A DNA stretch of 62,029 nt. Source: Phoronis australis (lineage: Eukaryota > Phoronida > Phoronidae). The position numbers were made by a program, and so were the translations under genes. Under the pieces are notes generated by a model. That model was not told the origin of the DNA and did not search any database. It saw only the letters and a program-made list of their open reading frames with translations. Shown one piece after another: positions 13,158-26,118 of this stretch. Each line of letters begins with the position of its first letter. Position 1 is the stretch's first letter. The stretch spans positions 33,858 to 95,886 of the forward strand of contig NMRA01000930.1 in the NCBI GenBank assembly GCA_002633005.1. The letters run 5' to 3'.

Positions 13158-16100
13158 CTGCAATATTTGCACTCAATGACCTTTGGTTACCGAGATATGG
13201 CCTATTTGGCTATAAAGGCATATTTTGCATTTTTTCATGTCAATAAAACTGTATTTTTTGAACGGCAAAAAATCAGACTTAGAAAACTGGTGACACAGTT
13301 TGACGTTGATGGTCATAAAGACTCATGTAAGGTTAGTAAGAAAATGAAATTTGCAACTCATAGGAACAATTAAATTTCCAGCAGGGGAGAAAACTCCGTG
13401 ACCACTTTTCAGGCCAGTCAATAGTGGCAAGATGTTGCTTAACCTGCCTGCTATATCGGATTATATTTGAAGTTGAAATTATCCTTGTAGACACTTCCAA
13501 GATTGAACTTTGATAATTGCTTTTAAAAAAACTTGTCTGTTATATACTTAGTGCCAAACGTGGCCCTCGAATTTTGGCATTTTTGTGATGTGGCCTTAGT
13601 CTGACTGACAAGAGAATTGAGGCTACAATTTAGAGATATCACCTAAAATATATGATCTAATATCAACAATGCAATATCACAAAAATTTAAATTTCACTTT
13701 TGAGACCCCAATTTTCTAAAACACTCCATGCTTTGTTTAACTTTACCAATAGCACTTTAGGGTTCGAGATTACATTCACTTCCTGTCACTAAAGAATATG
13801 GAGGAATTTCCTTCTTGTACATTTGGTTAATTTTCGTTACATAAGTGCAATCGTGGAGGAAATGTGGCCTTCATTAGCTGTGTTAAAGAGGTCACAAGTC
13901 ATCTGAAGTCGTGCAAAGTGCCACAGAAGTTTGAAAGTATATCGGAATTACAGCAGATTCTTGCCAGAGTTGGCGATAGGAGGTTGGACTGGCAAATCAA
14001 TGGAAATGCGCCGTACACATCAACATGAGTTTGGACTTGGCTTTAGACAAAAATTGACGTGCTGTTATCCAGAACACACAGCATATTGTCAGAGGGATAA
14101 ACCAGGAACAAGCAAAACATGATCTGATGTCATCTCTCACCCCACACCAAGTTTTGGTTGTAATGGATTTTGCAATGAAGTTCATACCCATCAGTTTCCG
14201 TGAGGCACAGTCCCGACTGGTTTGGAAAAAAGGATCTCATGGCACGTGGCGGCTTGTATCACAAAGAAAGGTGAAAGCCACCAGGTAAAAATAAATCCTC
14301 AATTAGTATTAAAGGTGTTGCAAATTCTCAGATGTGCTCAATATTAAACAGAAAGACAGTGATGAACAATGTTGTTGTTTTTACCTCTTTTTAGTATATT
14401 GATTTACTGTAACAGTACAAGATACAGGGAGTGTGCACTTAATATCTAGTCTTTTTCTTGCCATTTCCCAAAAAAAGCTTGACAGTGATGCATTCTTTGT
14501 CTCTTAGTAGATTTTGCACACAAACCTTCATTTTAACTGAAGCCATTTTGTACTTATGTATGATTTTCATATCTTTGTGAAGGGGAAGTTTCCCCCTCCC
14601 TAGAAATGTTTTGAAGGAGCTACTGATATAATAACGTGTTGAGACGAACCATGTTTGAAGTTGAGTTGTGTGATTGCGGTTTAGGTGGTAATAAGATGTA
14701 ATAAGGTAGTTCTTTAAACAAGCTGACCTATTTGAGATACATAATTGTTGTATTTCAGGTACATACTTACATCCATACTCTAGATGCCTGCAATCAAGAC
14801 TTTTTCACTGTTTGCTGTTTAACACTAGATGTGCTAAGGCAGGTGAAACCTAGGGATCCACAAATAACGGAAGCTCCGACAATGCCAATTGTTACCATTC
14901 AGCTGCCCTTCTGATTCATTTGTTCTACATATCTGGTAACACCGGCATCTGTGCTACGACTTCAGTGAAAGTCAGAAGGGAAAAGACATCTGTGACAGGA
15001 AAATCGCACCCTTGAAGTCCCATGCCAAGTACTTCGTCAATGAAGGCAACAAAATGCAGTCGACCTGAAACATGCGCTAGAGTCTAGAGGAGGTGTCAAA
15101 GGCTGTTATGTGTCGGCCTGTAGTGTGAATGCCCCAAAGGTCCTTCCCAAGCACAGTATCCCAGGGACAAGTTTGCTGACAAACTTTGAGTATTCCGCCG
15201 ATGGCATTCGAGCAAGGAAGGCCTATAGAGTAGGGGAGGGAAAACTTGTCATCAACAAATCATGTAAACTGTTGCCTCTGAAAAGTCTTGACCTTGCAAC
15301 ACTCGAGTATTTTACAACTCCAAGGGTTGAGTCGGGGCTGGTATCCCGTGAACGTCATACGAAGTTCACATGCACACACTGTGGGTGCTCGAAATATTTT
15401 CCTACAGATGCTGGGCTAAATGAGCTCTTGGATGTTGGTGCTCATTCACCATACCTCCAGAACGAGACTCAGTTCGACCACATTTCAAGACAATCTGATA
15501 TGTTATCTACTATGACAGCTGTATCATCACCTGAGTTCTCTGCCGTTTACGTTGTTGATCAAGTTGCCGCAGGATTGGGCCCTGAAAAGTATTAGAAAAG
15601 CAGTCCGCTTCTCTGAGAAGGTAAAGACTTAACCCAGGTGAAGGTGAACAGTCAGGTAGAAAACAACAACAGCTGAGGTTGTAAAGATGATGCGAGAAGC
15701 CAAGAATAAGTAAGGAAAAGTTTTCTCCTCTGAAGAGTGGCTGTCGGAGCAACAGATTGTTGGATTTTTCTCCCGTATGGTTGCCGCGTCTCAAATCCGA
15801 AATATTCAGAATATTGAAGATGCTGATGCTGCTGCTGCCCACGAGTTTGCCTCAAAGAATGACTTGGAGCTTGAAGTCATGAATGAGTTATCATCATAAA
15901 CTGTAGGAAATTATAAACATGTTTTAGTTGTTGTCTATTCTTATGATATTGTTGTGGCCCTCATTATCGTAGCTAGGGGACTGGGGACCACCCTTCGCGA
16001 AATTGGGAAACATGGAAGATGACGCAATTTCGGGGCTTCCATTGGGGAGAGATTTGAGTGGTGACCGTTTGGGAAAAATAATCCAAGCCACTGATGGTCA

Positions 16101-16902
16101 ACATTGAAATCTTGTGTCACTTTTTACTAGCGTTTTTTGTTTTATGTTCAGTTTGAGACTCGTAAAGCATACTTTTTACACGATTGATTCTATTGAAACT
16201 ACTGAGATTTTTTATAGGAGTGATTATCTACTTTTGAGAAATGTCTATCTTAGACATGTGTACTGAGCAAAATAAAAGGCCTTAGTGTTTCGGTAGCTCT
16301 TGTTTTCTTCAAACAAAATGCATTTTTTTGAAGTGTTGTGTAGAAATGCATCATACACTAAACCTAGCATACCTTCAAGAAACTGTGGTTTTGAGTCCGC
16401 CGCTTGAACGAAATTTACATATTGTGAAACTTTTAGCAGGTAAGTCGCAACAACACCCAATTGCTTAAATACTGGTTTGGAAAGCAGGTATCTCGGATAT
16501 CACTGAAGCTATTATTTTTTCAATCGTAAATATCCGTACCTGTTATTTTTCTGAAAATGAAAATTCCATTGGCGCACTGCCACCATGCTCGGCCGCTTTT
16601 GTGTAGTAGAAGAATCATTGCGTGACACTTTGTATGTCCAATAACACGACACTTCTGCTCGTATCCACCGTCCTCTTCTCACTTGTGATCTCAAAGATCT
16701 TGACTAGTTTTAGTATGAACTTTGCTAATAGTGTGAGAGGACTTTTTCAAGCGCATATACAGGGATTTGTTCAGGAGGTCTGAATTTGGACCAGCATGCA
16801 CTGCAGGCAGTGCGTGGGATTCTTAGTCAATTATGGTGTTCGAAAACTGACCAAGCAATGGGTAATGGGCACCCTTAATAAGAATAAAACCTGCTTCTCT
16901 GA
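13158..16902 (+). repeat. Left arm of giant inverted repeat
   Basis: From CTGCAATATTTGCACTCAAT to TTAATAAGAATAAAACCTGC this 3.7-kb stretch matches the reverse complement of 20213-23870 almost throughout, with scattered substitutions and indels. Outside these points the two flanks are unrelated. It carries a decayed gene copy (13855-15899). A perfect short target duplication was not seen. Confidence 0.9.
13855..15899 (+). pseudogene. Decayed C2H2/SDNANCYHS family gene, left copy
   Basis: Frames broken by stops and shifts together show, in order: a segment around CYPEHTAYCQRDKPG (about 14060-14115); SDNANCYHS at 14875-14901; a GKDICDRKI-like block (about 14978-15003); a long open stretch 15110-15595 with GEGKLVINKS; a C2H2-like motif CTHCGCSKYF with a later DVGAH; and a tail SSEEWLSEQQIVGFFSRM (about 15723-15776) ending at a stop near 15899. 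GTAAAA at about 14286 and TTTCAG at about 14758 look like intron borders, so this was a spliced gene, not a retrocopy. The block order fits a family I recall from invertebrate genomes without an assigned function. The DNAxxYH-type motif is reminiscent of RNase-H-fold transposases; that link is inference. The inverted partner lies at 21127-23130. Confidence 0.6.
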
Positions 16903-16985
16903 AGTATGAGATGGTGATGGGTTTGTATTATTAACTCATAAGGACATTAAACTTGACTTTTTTGGTTTCTGTAATCCTATAACGA
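16903..16985. other. Inner edge of left arm
   Basis: Start of the unique spacer between the two arms. No feature is seen. Confidence 0.4.
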
Positions 16986-17205
16986 ATTTTTATTTTTGCA
17001 CCAGCAAAACTGAAAATCCGCGAAGAAAAATCTCTCATACAGCTTCCCATGATCTCCTTCGTCACTGATGCAGCAAAACGAATGATATTTGTTCTNTTTT
17101 TATTTTTGCACCAGCAAAACTGAAAATTCGCGAAGAAAAATCTCTCATACAGCTTCCCATGATCTCCTTCGTTACTGATGCAGCAAAACGAATGATATTT
17201 GTTCT
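16986..17205. repeat. 109-bp tandem duplication around one N
   Basis: The segment from TTTTTATTTTTGCACCAGC to GATATTTGTTCT appears twice, before and directly after a single N at 17096, with about two base differences. A duplication that ends exactly at an N is typical of two overlapping contig ends joined without merging. Confidence 0.85.
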
Positions 17206-17235
17206 ATTTGGCATCTTGGTCGATAGATAATTGCA

Positions 17236-18021
17236 CAGTCGAGTAGCGCCACCTAGAGTCTATTAATCAAACTGACAGTCACAGATTGGCAGAAAAGTGT
17301 GTGAGTTATGTAAAAAACTGACTGCACAAAAACTATGAAAGAGACAAGATTTTTTATTCTTGCGTTGGGCTGAACAATGACAGCTGTAACAGATGGAAGT
17401 TAACTCATGTTCCAAAAGAATCCGATGTAGATTTGGGAAAGTGATAAAAATGCGTAAAAATGGCCTTAATATTAAGTAGTGAAAATGATATTTTTGTAGG
17501 CTAAAATGGGAGGACATAAAAAATCAATAAATCCACCCGAACTAGTTTTTCTTGTATTTTATTCTTTCTTCTTTCTGCTATATAGTTATTTTTTCAATAG
17601 CGTGAAGCGATGATGTGCTGTTGCTGANAGTCGAGTAGCGCCACCTAGAGTCTTTTAATCAAACTGACAGTCACAGATTGGCAGAAAAGTGTGTAAGTGA
17701 GTTAAGTAAAAACTGACTGCACAAAAACTATGAAAGAGACAAGATTTTTTATTCTTGCGTTGGGCTGAACAAGGACAGCTTTAACAGATGGAAGTTAACT
17801 CATGTTCCAAAAGAATCCGATATAGATTTGGGAAAGTGATAAAAATGCGTAAAAATGGCCTTAATATTAAGTAGTGAAAATGATATTTTTGTAGGCTAAA
17901 ATGGGAGGACATAAAAATCAATAAATCCACCCGAACTAGTTTTTCTTGTATTTTATTCTTTCTTCTTTCTGCTATATAGTTATTTTTTCAATAGCGTGAA
18001 GCGATGATGTGCTGTTGCTGA
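17236..18021. repeat. 392-bp tandem duplication around one N
   Basis: The segment from AGTCGAGTAGCGCCACCTAG to GTGCTGTTGCTGA occurs at about 17238-17627 and 17629-18020, separated by one N at 17628. Differences are a few substitutions and small indels, compatible with allelic variation. As above, this looks like an unmerged contig overlap. Confidence 0.85.
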
Positions 18022-20212
18022 CAAAACTCACCTACTTCTAAGTACTATTATTTGCTATTTTTTTAGAAAAAGTACTAAGTGGCTGTAAAAAGGGTTAAAA
18101 GGAACTCGGAAACTTTTAAAAATTCAGGCTCAGGTTTCTTTTGACAAGGCCAGCTGATGTGCTAAGTTTCAAAAAAAATTGGTGATTTTGCATATATAGC
18201 CCACCATCTGGTTTTTATATGGAATTGCTCTTAACAGGTTATCCAAAAGCTAAATAGGGTGCCCAAGCCAAGGTGTCAAAATTTATGTTGAGGTGTCAAA
18301 ACAAACACCCCTGCATGAATGACTGCTAGACGAAGGACAGCTCCTGGGGGTGCCACCTACGACAGAAAGACACCTGATGTGCTCGTTATGATCCATGGCA
18401 GCTAACAGATTTCCGGCACGGTACATAGGGGAAGCATAAGCAAATCACTTGTCCCAATACATAAGAATTTTAAAACAGTTTATTCTACATGTATATCATA
18501 TTGTTATGAATTAGCAATTGGCTGCTGGCATCTTGGTTAAAACAATACACTTTCTGATGCTGTAAACATTGCTAATGTTACACCATGTCACAATCCTAAA
18601 GCTAGATTGGGTAATATCTGTTGTTGATGTAATACGAAGCCTTCTTTAGCAATGTTGGGTTCATCACCATCTTTCTTAATGTATCATGGGGAGGTGACCG
18701 GTATACACTCAATTCACTTGTCTTCATTGGCACGTTCTGCTGGCTCACTGCCATGCAATCCTTTAAACTAAAATGCTAGCAGTTGTCAGTTGAAGAGTCT
18801 ACTTGTGCTCGCCTGTCATCTGTTGCAACATACTGACCCACTTGTCCTCAAAAACAACACATAACAAACCGTCGATCGAAACGAATTATTCCCTAAAATG
18901 TCTACATGTAAATAAATAAATTTATGAAGACAGCTTATTTGATTCCCAGTTTATATGCACTCATGGTCTCAACTGAGCCATAGAAAAGGAAAAATATGCC
19001 ATTCATGTGCTTGGTACAGTATTCATGTGTGTTTTTTAAGCAGATGGCTATATAGCTAATTGTAGTTCGTGACGTGAAAAAGGCCCCAATGAAAAAACAG
19101 ACCATCATCACAGTCATTTATTTGAGTGCATTGAAAATTATCAGTTGAACAGACAAAATCAATGGTGTCTAGACTTACACAAACAGGCTGTATAAACTGT
19201 CAGCATGTATACAGCCACAAGACTACTGTAGTTAGCCTTGCACTTGGGCATTTAAATTCATACTACAAATCTGTATACAACCGTAAGACTAGTAAGCCGT
19301 TTAATACCACGCTGGTATTAAGACTAGAAGTACTTGTAACTACATAAAATTTAAGCTTGTATACCCACTGCATGACTGTTATGCAGTAAAAGATGAAATC
19401 AATTTCAAAAGATTCCAATAAGATCTTATCAATTAAATTTCCTCTTATTCGTTAGATAACACATCAAACTAAGAACTTCTGACAAAGCCAAAGTATAATT
19501 GATTCTTACGATTAGTTAAGCTATGAGCTCTATATTTATTGCATTGATATTATGCAAGTTGCCTTGTTCACGCTTAGTTCAAAGGCGTGGCCTGAAAACT
19601 ACCCCAAGTTTACTTAACTGTTTAATATTCACACCTAAGCTACCATGCAATAGTCTCCAGCAGCGACAGCGACAAATAGACTTACAGCATGAACTGTTGC
19701 AACTCTGAATAAATAAGATCATTTGCCATTTCCTTATTCACTGGAAGAGTCTGCCTAGTTACAGTTCGTGTATGTCTACTTATGCACGTTTATGCCTTTA
19801 GAGCTTCGATTTTGGTACTGCAATTCCTGAAACTATGCACGAACTAGTGTACAGTTTTGTGTTGGGTATGTGTACCATGAGCAAACTACCTTACTAAGAT
19901 GAGGAAGAGTAAACTAGCCGATGTTCGTTACGCTGCACAGAGACTCAACAAGTAAATGGAAGTAGAAGGTGAAAATAGCGCTTTATAACTGCATATTTAC
20001 ATCACCAATATGAGAATGCTGTGGGGTTTCCTGGACCTAAGAACCAGTAATGACCGGCGCGTCTGCATACTATAACTTTCAGATTATTCACCAATGGAAT
20101 TTTAACGCTTTTTTGCATTGGGTCTCGGCTTTGCTTGTTAACTGATGCTGGAGTGATTGGAGCAAATAATTTGCGAACGCAACTGGAATAATTTAAGAGC
20201 AATTCCAAATAT
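18022..20212. other. Spacer of giant inverted repeat, no gene recognised
   Basis: About 2.2 kb of single-copy-looking DNA between the arms. Short open frames (18935-19117 -, 19162-19347 +, 19523-19708 +) have no recognisable domain. I see no transposase-like block or second inverted repeat in it. Confidence 0.5.
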
Positions 20213-23200
20213 CAGAAAAGCAGGTTTTATTCTTATTAAGGGTGCCCATTACCCATTGCTTGGTCAGTTTTCAATCACTGTAATTGACTAAGAATCCCAC
20301 GCACTGCCTGCAGTGCATGCTGGTCCATTTTCAGACTTCCTTAACAAATCCCTGCGCTTGAAAAAGTTCTCTCAAAATATTAGCAAAGTTCATTCTAAAA
20401 CTAATCAAGATCTTCGAGATCACAAGTGAAAAGAGGACGGTGGATACGAGCAGAAGTGTCGTGTTATTGGACATACAAAGTGTCACGCTATGCTTCTTCT
20501 ACTACACAAAAGCGGCAGCGGCCGAGCATGTTGGCAGTGCGCCAATGGAATTTCAGAAAAATAACAGGTACGGATATTTACGATTGAAAACCTAATACTT
20601 TCAGTGATATCCATGATACCGGCTTTCCAAACCAGTATTTAAGCAATTGGGTGTTGTTGCGACTTACCAGCTAAAACTTTCACAATATGTAAATTCCGTT
20701 CATGCGGCGGACTCAAAACCACAGTTTCTTGAAGGTATGCTAGGTTTAGTGTATGATGCATTTCTACACAACACTTCAAAAAGCTGCATTTTGTTTGATG
20801 AAAACAAGAGCTACTGTAACACAAAGTCCTTTTATTTTGCTCAGTACACATGTCTAAGATAAACGTTTCTCAAAACTAGATAATCACTCCTATAAAAATC
20901 TCAGTAGTTTCAATAGAATCGATCATGTAAAAAGATTTCAATGTTGACCATCAATGGCTTGGGTTATTTTCCCCAAACGGCCACCACTCAGATCTTTACC
21001 CCATGGAAGCCCCGAATATGCGTCATCTTCCATGTTTCCCAATTTCGCGAAGGGTGGTCCCCAGTCCCCTAGCTACGATAATGAGGGCCACAACAATATC
21101 ATAAGAATAGACAACAACTAATACATGTTCATAATTTCCTAAAGTTTATGATGATAACTCATTCATGACTTCGAGCTCCAACTAATTCTTTGAGGCAAAC
21201 TCGTGGGCAGCAGCAACAGCATCAGCATCTTCAATATTCTGAATGTTTCGGATTCGAGGTGCGGCAGCCATACGGGAGAAAAATCCAGCAATCTGCTGCT
21301 CCGACAGCCACACTTCAGAGGAGAAAACTTGTCATTGCTTATTGCTGGCTTCTCGCATCATCTTTACAACCTCAGCTGGCTGTTGTTTTCTGCCTGACTG
21401 TTCACCTTCAGGAAATACATCATTGGGTTAAGTCTTTACCTTCTCAGAGAAGCGGACCGCTTTTCTAATACATTTCAGGGCCCAATCCTGCAGTGACGTG
21501 ATCAACAACGTAAACAGCAGACAACTCAGGTGATGATACAACTGTGGTAGTAGATAACATATCAGATTGTCTTCAAATGTGGTAGAACTGAGTCTCTTTC
21601 TGGAGGTATGGTGAATGAGCATCAACATCCAAGAGCTCATTTAGGTCAGCATCTGTAGGAAAATATTTCGAGCACCCATAGTGTGTGCATGTGAACTTCG
21701 TATGACGTTCACGGGATACCAGCCCCGACTCAACCCTTGGAGTTGTAAAACACTCGAGTGTTGCAAGGTCAAGACTTTTCAGAGGCAACAATTTACACGA
21801 TTTGCTGATAACAAGTTTTTCCTCCCCTACTCTATAGGCCTTCCATGCTCGAATGGCATCGGCGGAATACTCAAAGCTTGTCAGCAAACTTATCCCTGGG
21901 ATACTGTGCTTGGGAAGGACCTTTGGGCATTCACACTACAGGCCGACACATAACAGCCTTTGACACCTCCTCTAGACTCTAGTGCATGTTTCAGGTCGAC
22001 TGCATTTTGTTGCCTTCATTGACTAAGTACTTGGCATGGGACTTCAAGGGTGTGATTTTCCTGTCACAAATGTCTTTTCCCTTCTGACTTGCTGAAGTCG
22101 TAGCGCAGAATGGAGGTGCCGGTGTTACCAGATACTTGTATGTAGAACAATGAAACAGAAAAGCGGCGGAATGGTAACAATTGGCATTGTCGGAGCGTAG
22201 GAAAGCTTCCGTTATTTGTGGATTCCTAGGTTTCACCTGCCTTCGCACATCTAGCGTCTAGCTTAAACAGCAAACAGTGAAAAAGTCTTGCTTGCAGACA
22301 TCTAGAGTATGGATGAAAGTATGTACCTGAAATACAACAATTATGTAACTCAAATAGGTCATCTAGTTTAAAGAACTATCTTATTACATCTTATTACCAC
22401 CTAAACCGGAATCACACCACTCAACTTCAAACACGGTTCGTCTCAACACATTATTATATCAGTAGCTCATTCAAAACATTTCAAGGGAGGGGGGGAAATT
22501 CCCCTTCACAAAGATATTAAAATCATCCATAAGTACAAAATGGCTTCAGTTAAAATGAAGGTTTGTGTGCAAAATCTACTAAGAGACAAAGAATGCATCA
22601 CTGTCAAGCTTTTGTTGGGAAATGGCAAGAAAAAAGACTAGATATTAAGTGCACACTCCCTGTATCTTGTACTGTTACAGTAAATCAATACAGTGAATAC
22701 TAATTGAGGATTTATTTTTACTTGGTGGCTTTCACCTTTCTTTGTGATAGAAGCCGCCACGTGCCATGAGATCCTTTTTTCCAAACCAGTCGGACTGTGC
22801 TTCACGGAAACTAGATGGGTATGAATTTCATTGCAAAATCCATTACAACCAAAACTTGGTGTGGGGTGAGAGATGACATCAGATTCTGTTGTGCTTGTTC
22901 CTGGTTTATCCCTCTGACAATATGCTGTGTGTTCTGGATAACAGCACGTCAATTTTTGTCTAAAGCAAAGTCTAAACTCATGTCGATGCGTAAAATATAT
23001 AACGACGCATTTCCATTGGTTTGCCAGTCCATCCTCCTATCTCCAGCTCTGGCAAGAATCAGCTGTAATTCCGATATACTTTCAAACTTCTCTGGCACTT
23101 TGCGCGACCTCAGGTGACTTCTGACGTCTTAAACACAGTTAATGAAGGCCACATTTCCTCCGCGATCACACTTATGTAACGAAAATTAACTAAATGTACA

Positions 23201-23870
23201 AGAAGGAAATTCCTCCATATTCTATGCAGAGACAGGAAGTGCATGTAATCTCGGACCCTAAAGTGCTATTGGTAAAGTTGAACAAAGCATGGAGTGTTTT
23301 AGAAAATTGGGGTCTCAAAAGTGAAATTTAAATTTTTGTAATATTGCATTGTTGATATTAGATCATATATTTTAGGTGATATCTCTAAACTAAAAGAGTA
23401 GCCTCAATTCTCTTGTCAGTCAGAGTAAGACCACATCAAAAAAATGCCCAAATTCGAGGGCCACGTTTAGCACTAAATATATAAGAGACGAGTTTTTTTT
23501 AAAAAGAAATTATCGAAGTTCAATCTTAGAAGCGTCTACACAGAGAATTTCAACTTCAAATACATTCCAATATGGCAGGCAGGTTAAGCAACATCTTGCC
23601 ACTAGTGACTGGCCTGAAAAGTGGTCTCGGAGTTTTCTCCCCCGCTGGAAATTTAATTGTACCTATGAGTTGCAAATTTCATTTTCTTTCTAACCTTACA
23701 TGAGTCTTTATGACCATCAATGTCAAACTTTGTCACCAGTTTTTCAAGTCTGATTTTTTGCCGTTCAAAAAATTCAGTTTTACTGACATGAAACAATGCA
23801 AAATATGCTTTTATAGCCAAATAGGTCATATCTCGGTAACCAAAGGTCATTGAGTGCAAATATTGCAGTA
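20213..23870 (-). repeat. Right arm of giant inverted repeat
   Basis: Reverse complement of 13158-16902, beginning GCAGGTTTTATTCTTATTAA and ending TGAGTGCAAATATTGCAG. It contains the same pseudogene in the opposite orientation (21127-23130 -). Substitutions and small indels are spread along the arm, so it is not a recent exact copy. Confidence 0.9.
21127..23130 (-). pseudogene. Decayed C2H2/SDNANCYHS family gene, right copy
   Basis: Same blocks as the left copy, read on the minus strand from right to left. First comes CYPEHTAYCQRDKPG continuing to SHPTPSFGCNGFCNEIHTH (within 22638-22952), more complete here than on the left. Then LRSDNANCYHSAA (SDNANCYHS at 22168-22194) and GKDICDRKITPLKSH in one uninterrupted frame 21991-22248, the C2H2-like block and GEEKLVISKS within 21573-21887, and the decayed tail around 21190-21330. 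The two arms keep different parts open, so they decayed independently. Function is not assigned. The pair may be remnants of one mobile element inserted head to head. Confidence 0.6.
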
Positions 23871-24265
23871 CATTGGCGTGTTTACTCTAACAAAGTTGTG
23901 GACGAAACTGAGGACTAAAACACTCAGTCGACTCATAACTTCACGAAAGCTGGGATTACATGTAGAAAACGAGCTAATTAGTACACAAATGGAAGTCTCG
24001 GACATCCGAGTCAGTTGACTTACCTGTCATGTAAAATCTTTGCTAACTGAGCATGCGTAACAGCCAACAGGGATCGCAGATACATGTAATTCCAGCGCTC
24101 AAACTGAATTCCCATTAAAATGTTGGTGTGGTAACAGTCTTTTGCCGTACTAAACGTTTTCAACAGAGTACAACCTTTGACTTGCTCTCCATTTTGAGCG
24201 TACTGGTAGCGCGTGAATTTATAATTTTGCTTATTCTCAAGATTGCGTATGCGTGAACTTGTAAT
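23871..24265. other. No gene recognised
   Basis: Unique DNA outside the right arm. The phrase CTTATTCTCAAGATTGCGTA at about 24231 recurs at about 25329, flanking the following piggyBac-like remnant as a direct repeat of about 29 bp. Confidence 0.4.
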
Positions 24266-25330
24266 TTAACCCTTATCCTGCTAAGCCTCAACTTTCCCTG
24301 TGTGCTAAGCTAAGTACATGTAGGTCACCACTGCTGCTATGCACTGGGCTGTTATGAAGGTCACTCAGATTAATGACCTAACATTTTTAAATTGGAAATT
24401 TGAAGGGGTAATGTCAATTTCACATAAAAGTAGTCTGCACAAAAGTTGTTCAGAATTTAATGGAATTTTTCACCATATACATATCTTTACCATCGTCTTC
24501 CTGTGAATAATTCTATTAACTTTCAAACTCGACACCCTTTGTTTTTATCTGTTTTCGCACATGAGAACATTATAGCAGACACTCAAAAACCGTAATAAGC
24601 ATTTTTAAAAGGGAATTCATGGGATTTGCATGTTTAACAAAGCAGATTTATTGTTTGTAATATCACATCTACAAACAAGAATGTACAGTATATAACATAG
24701 GGCCTACCTCAACTTTGCACGATAACAAATTTATAAGTGGTGCAGTCGCTTGCTAAAGTCTGTTTTGAAGTTCACCTTGACATGCAAAAACTTGAATCAC
24801 GGGTGGGGACACAAAACTATTCTGTGAAAAAGTCACAAAAATATCTAGTTCTGAATGAGTTCCATCATGCGCGAATGGCGTGAGCCAAGCATCGTCGTAG
24901 GCCCGTCCAAGTTCAGCTTCAGGGATCGGTAACTCCTCCAAAATTGCACTGAGATCCGAATCGATAGAATCTGCATTACTTGTGACTGTTGTATTAGTTT
25001 CCCAGTCACTGTCACCGTCACTTTGAGTGGCAATTCCAGCTTGTTTTCACTATCTGAGTCCATGAACACTTCCTCAAGAAACTGGTCAACAGTCATCTTA
25101 CCACGTTTGGCACCAGCCAAGATAAAACTTGCGTAAACTTTCAAATATCTCGGCAACAACTCACCACAGCCATATGTTGTAAATCAGAAAAATGTACAGG
25201 AAACAATGCACTGTGGAATGCGCATGCTCACATATATAAACAGCATACGGGGCTTTCACAATTTCTGAATGAAAAACACCAGTGTCCTGGGGTGAGTACA
25301 CTCTCCTTGCGCAGTCTAGCCGTAGCTTAT
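24266..25330 (-). mobile_element. piggyBac-like remnant, copy 1
   Basis: TTAA at 24266-24269 is followed at once by CCCTTATCCTGC, which fits the TTAA target plus CCC-starting end of piggyBac elements. The complement GCAGGATAAGGG occurs at the far end of the related copy at 31140-31749. The 24760-25330 part is a direct repeat of about 31150-31660. The right end of this copy is missing or replaced by a duplicate of the left flank. The middle of the transposase is absent. Confidence 0.5.
24753..25160 (-). pseudogene. Transposase N-terminal fragment (piggyBac-like?)
   Basis: The minus strand encodes a start region containing GKMTVDQFLEEVFMDSDSEN, then, after a frame change, an acidic stretch with DSDLSAILEELPIPEAELG and a DDAWLTPF motif, ending at 24753. 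An acidic Asp/Ser-rich N-terminus suits piggyBac transposases, but the DDE catalytic core is not present, so the class rests mainly on the TTAA-CCC end. The second copy in the window (31150-31470) has the same start region with extra indels. Confidence 0.4.
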
Positions 25331-25355
25331 TCTCAAGATTGCGTATGCGTGAAAT

Positions 25356-26118
25356 TGCAATCAGGAGATTTGTTTTGTTCAGTCTAAAGAATTTTTGTTA
25401 CTATTGACCCCACAATTACCCAATTTCTTCTACACAGGAATTCGTGTCACGGAATTGGAGGACTAGGTGGATCGATGGTTAATAAACTATTACTTGGTGA
25501 ATAAGATCGCCGGTAGTAGAAAATATATATATATATATATATATTGATATTTTTGATTAACCTGAAATTTGGTCTTAGCGCACTGCAAATTTTATCAACA
25601 TGAACCCGATTATTTGAGTATAATTGCTAAGCTTACTCGGGGTGTTCCGATTTTGCACATATGTGATCTTGAAATTAAGCAGAATTTTATGCGCAAGCAT
25701 ACTGCAGTTTTCGACGACAGTGTTCCTCAGGAACAGAATTTCGATAAATTGACACTTCGTCAGCCATCTTTATTTAATGGTGCTGTGTACATTTAGACAA
25801 AAATTAAGCTAAAATATCTGTATTAAGTTCAGTGTACAATGACAAAATTTGAGGTCATGTTCAAAGACCATAATTTGGGCTTTGGTTTGCGTAAAGATCC
25901 GTTTCATGAAGTTTTGAAAAAAAATAAGTGGACTTAGTAGCTTTAAGTCATCAAAATTTGTCAGGTATTCGAACTTTGTGGTTAAAAAGCACAACCTTGG
26001 TTGGTTTTAATCAGTCACAGTACTTTCTTTTCTTAATTAGTATTATGCTTAAGACGTTGACTTATCTCATTTGTGACTTATTTTATATTTGTGATATTTG
26101 TGATATTACTGATTGCAG
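25356..26118. other. No gene recognised upstream of the LCCL exons
   Basis: Contains a (TA)n microsatellite at 25523-25544. An open frame at 25569-25796 (+) looks mildly protein-like but has no recognisable domain, and I could not phase it with the next exon. A signal-peptide exon for the downstream gene may be hidden here or further upstream. Confidence 0.4.
25523..25544. repeat. (TA)n microsatellite
   Basis: An uninterrupted AT dinucleotide run of about 22 bases. Confidence 0.9.

Noticed and set aside
13137-13373. 78-codon frame at the outer end of the left arm
   Set aside because: Mirrored in the right arm and open in both, but it has no recognisable domain and lies in repeat sequence shared with the tandem array; kept only as part of the arm.
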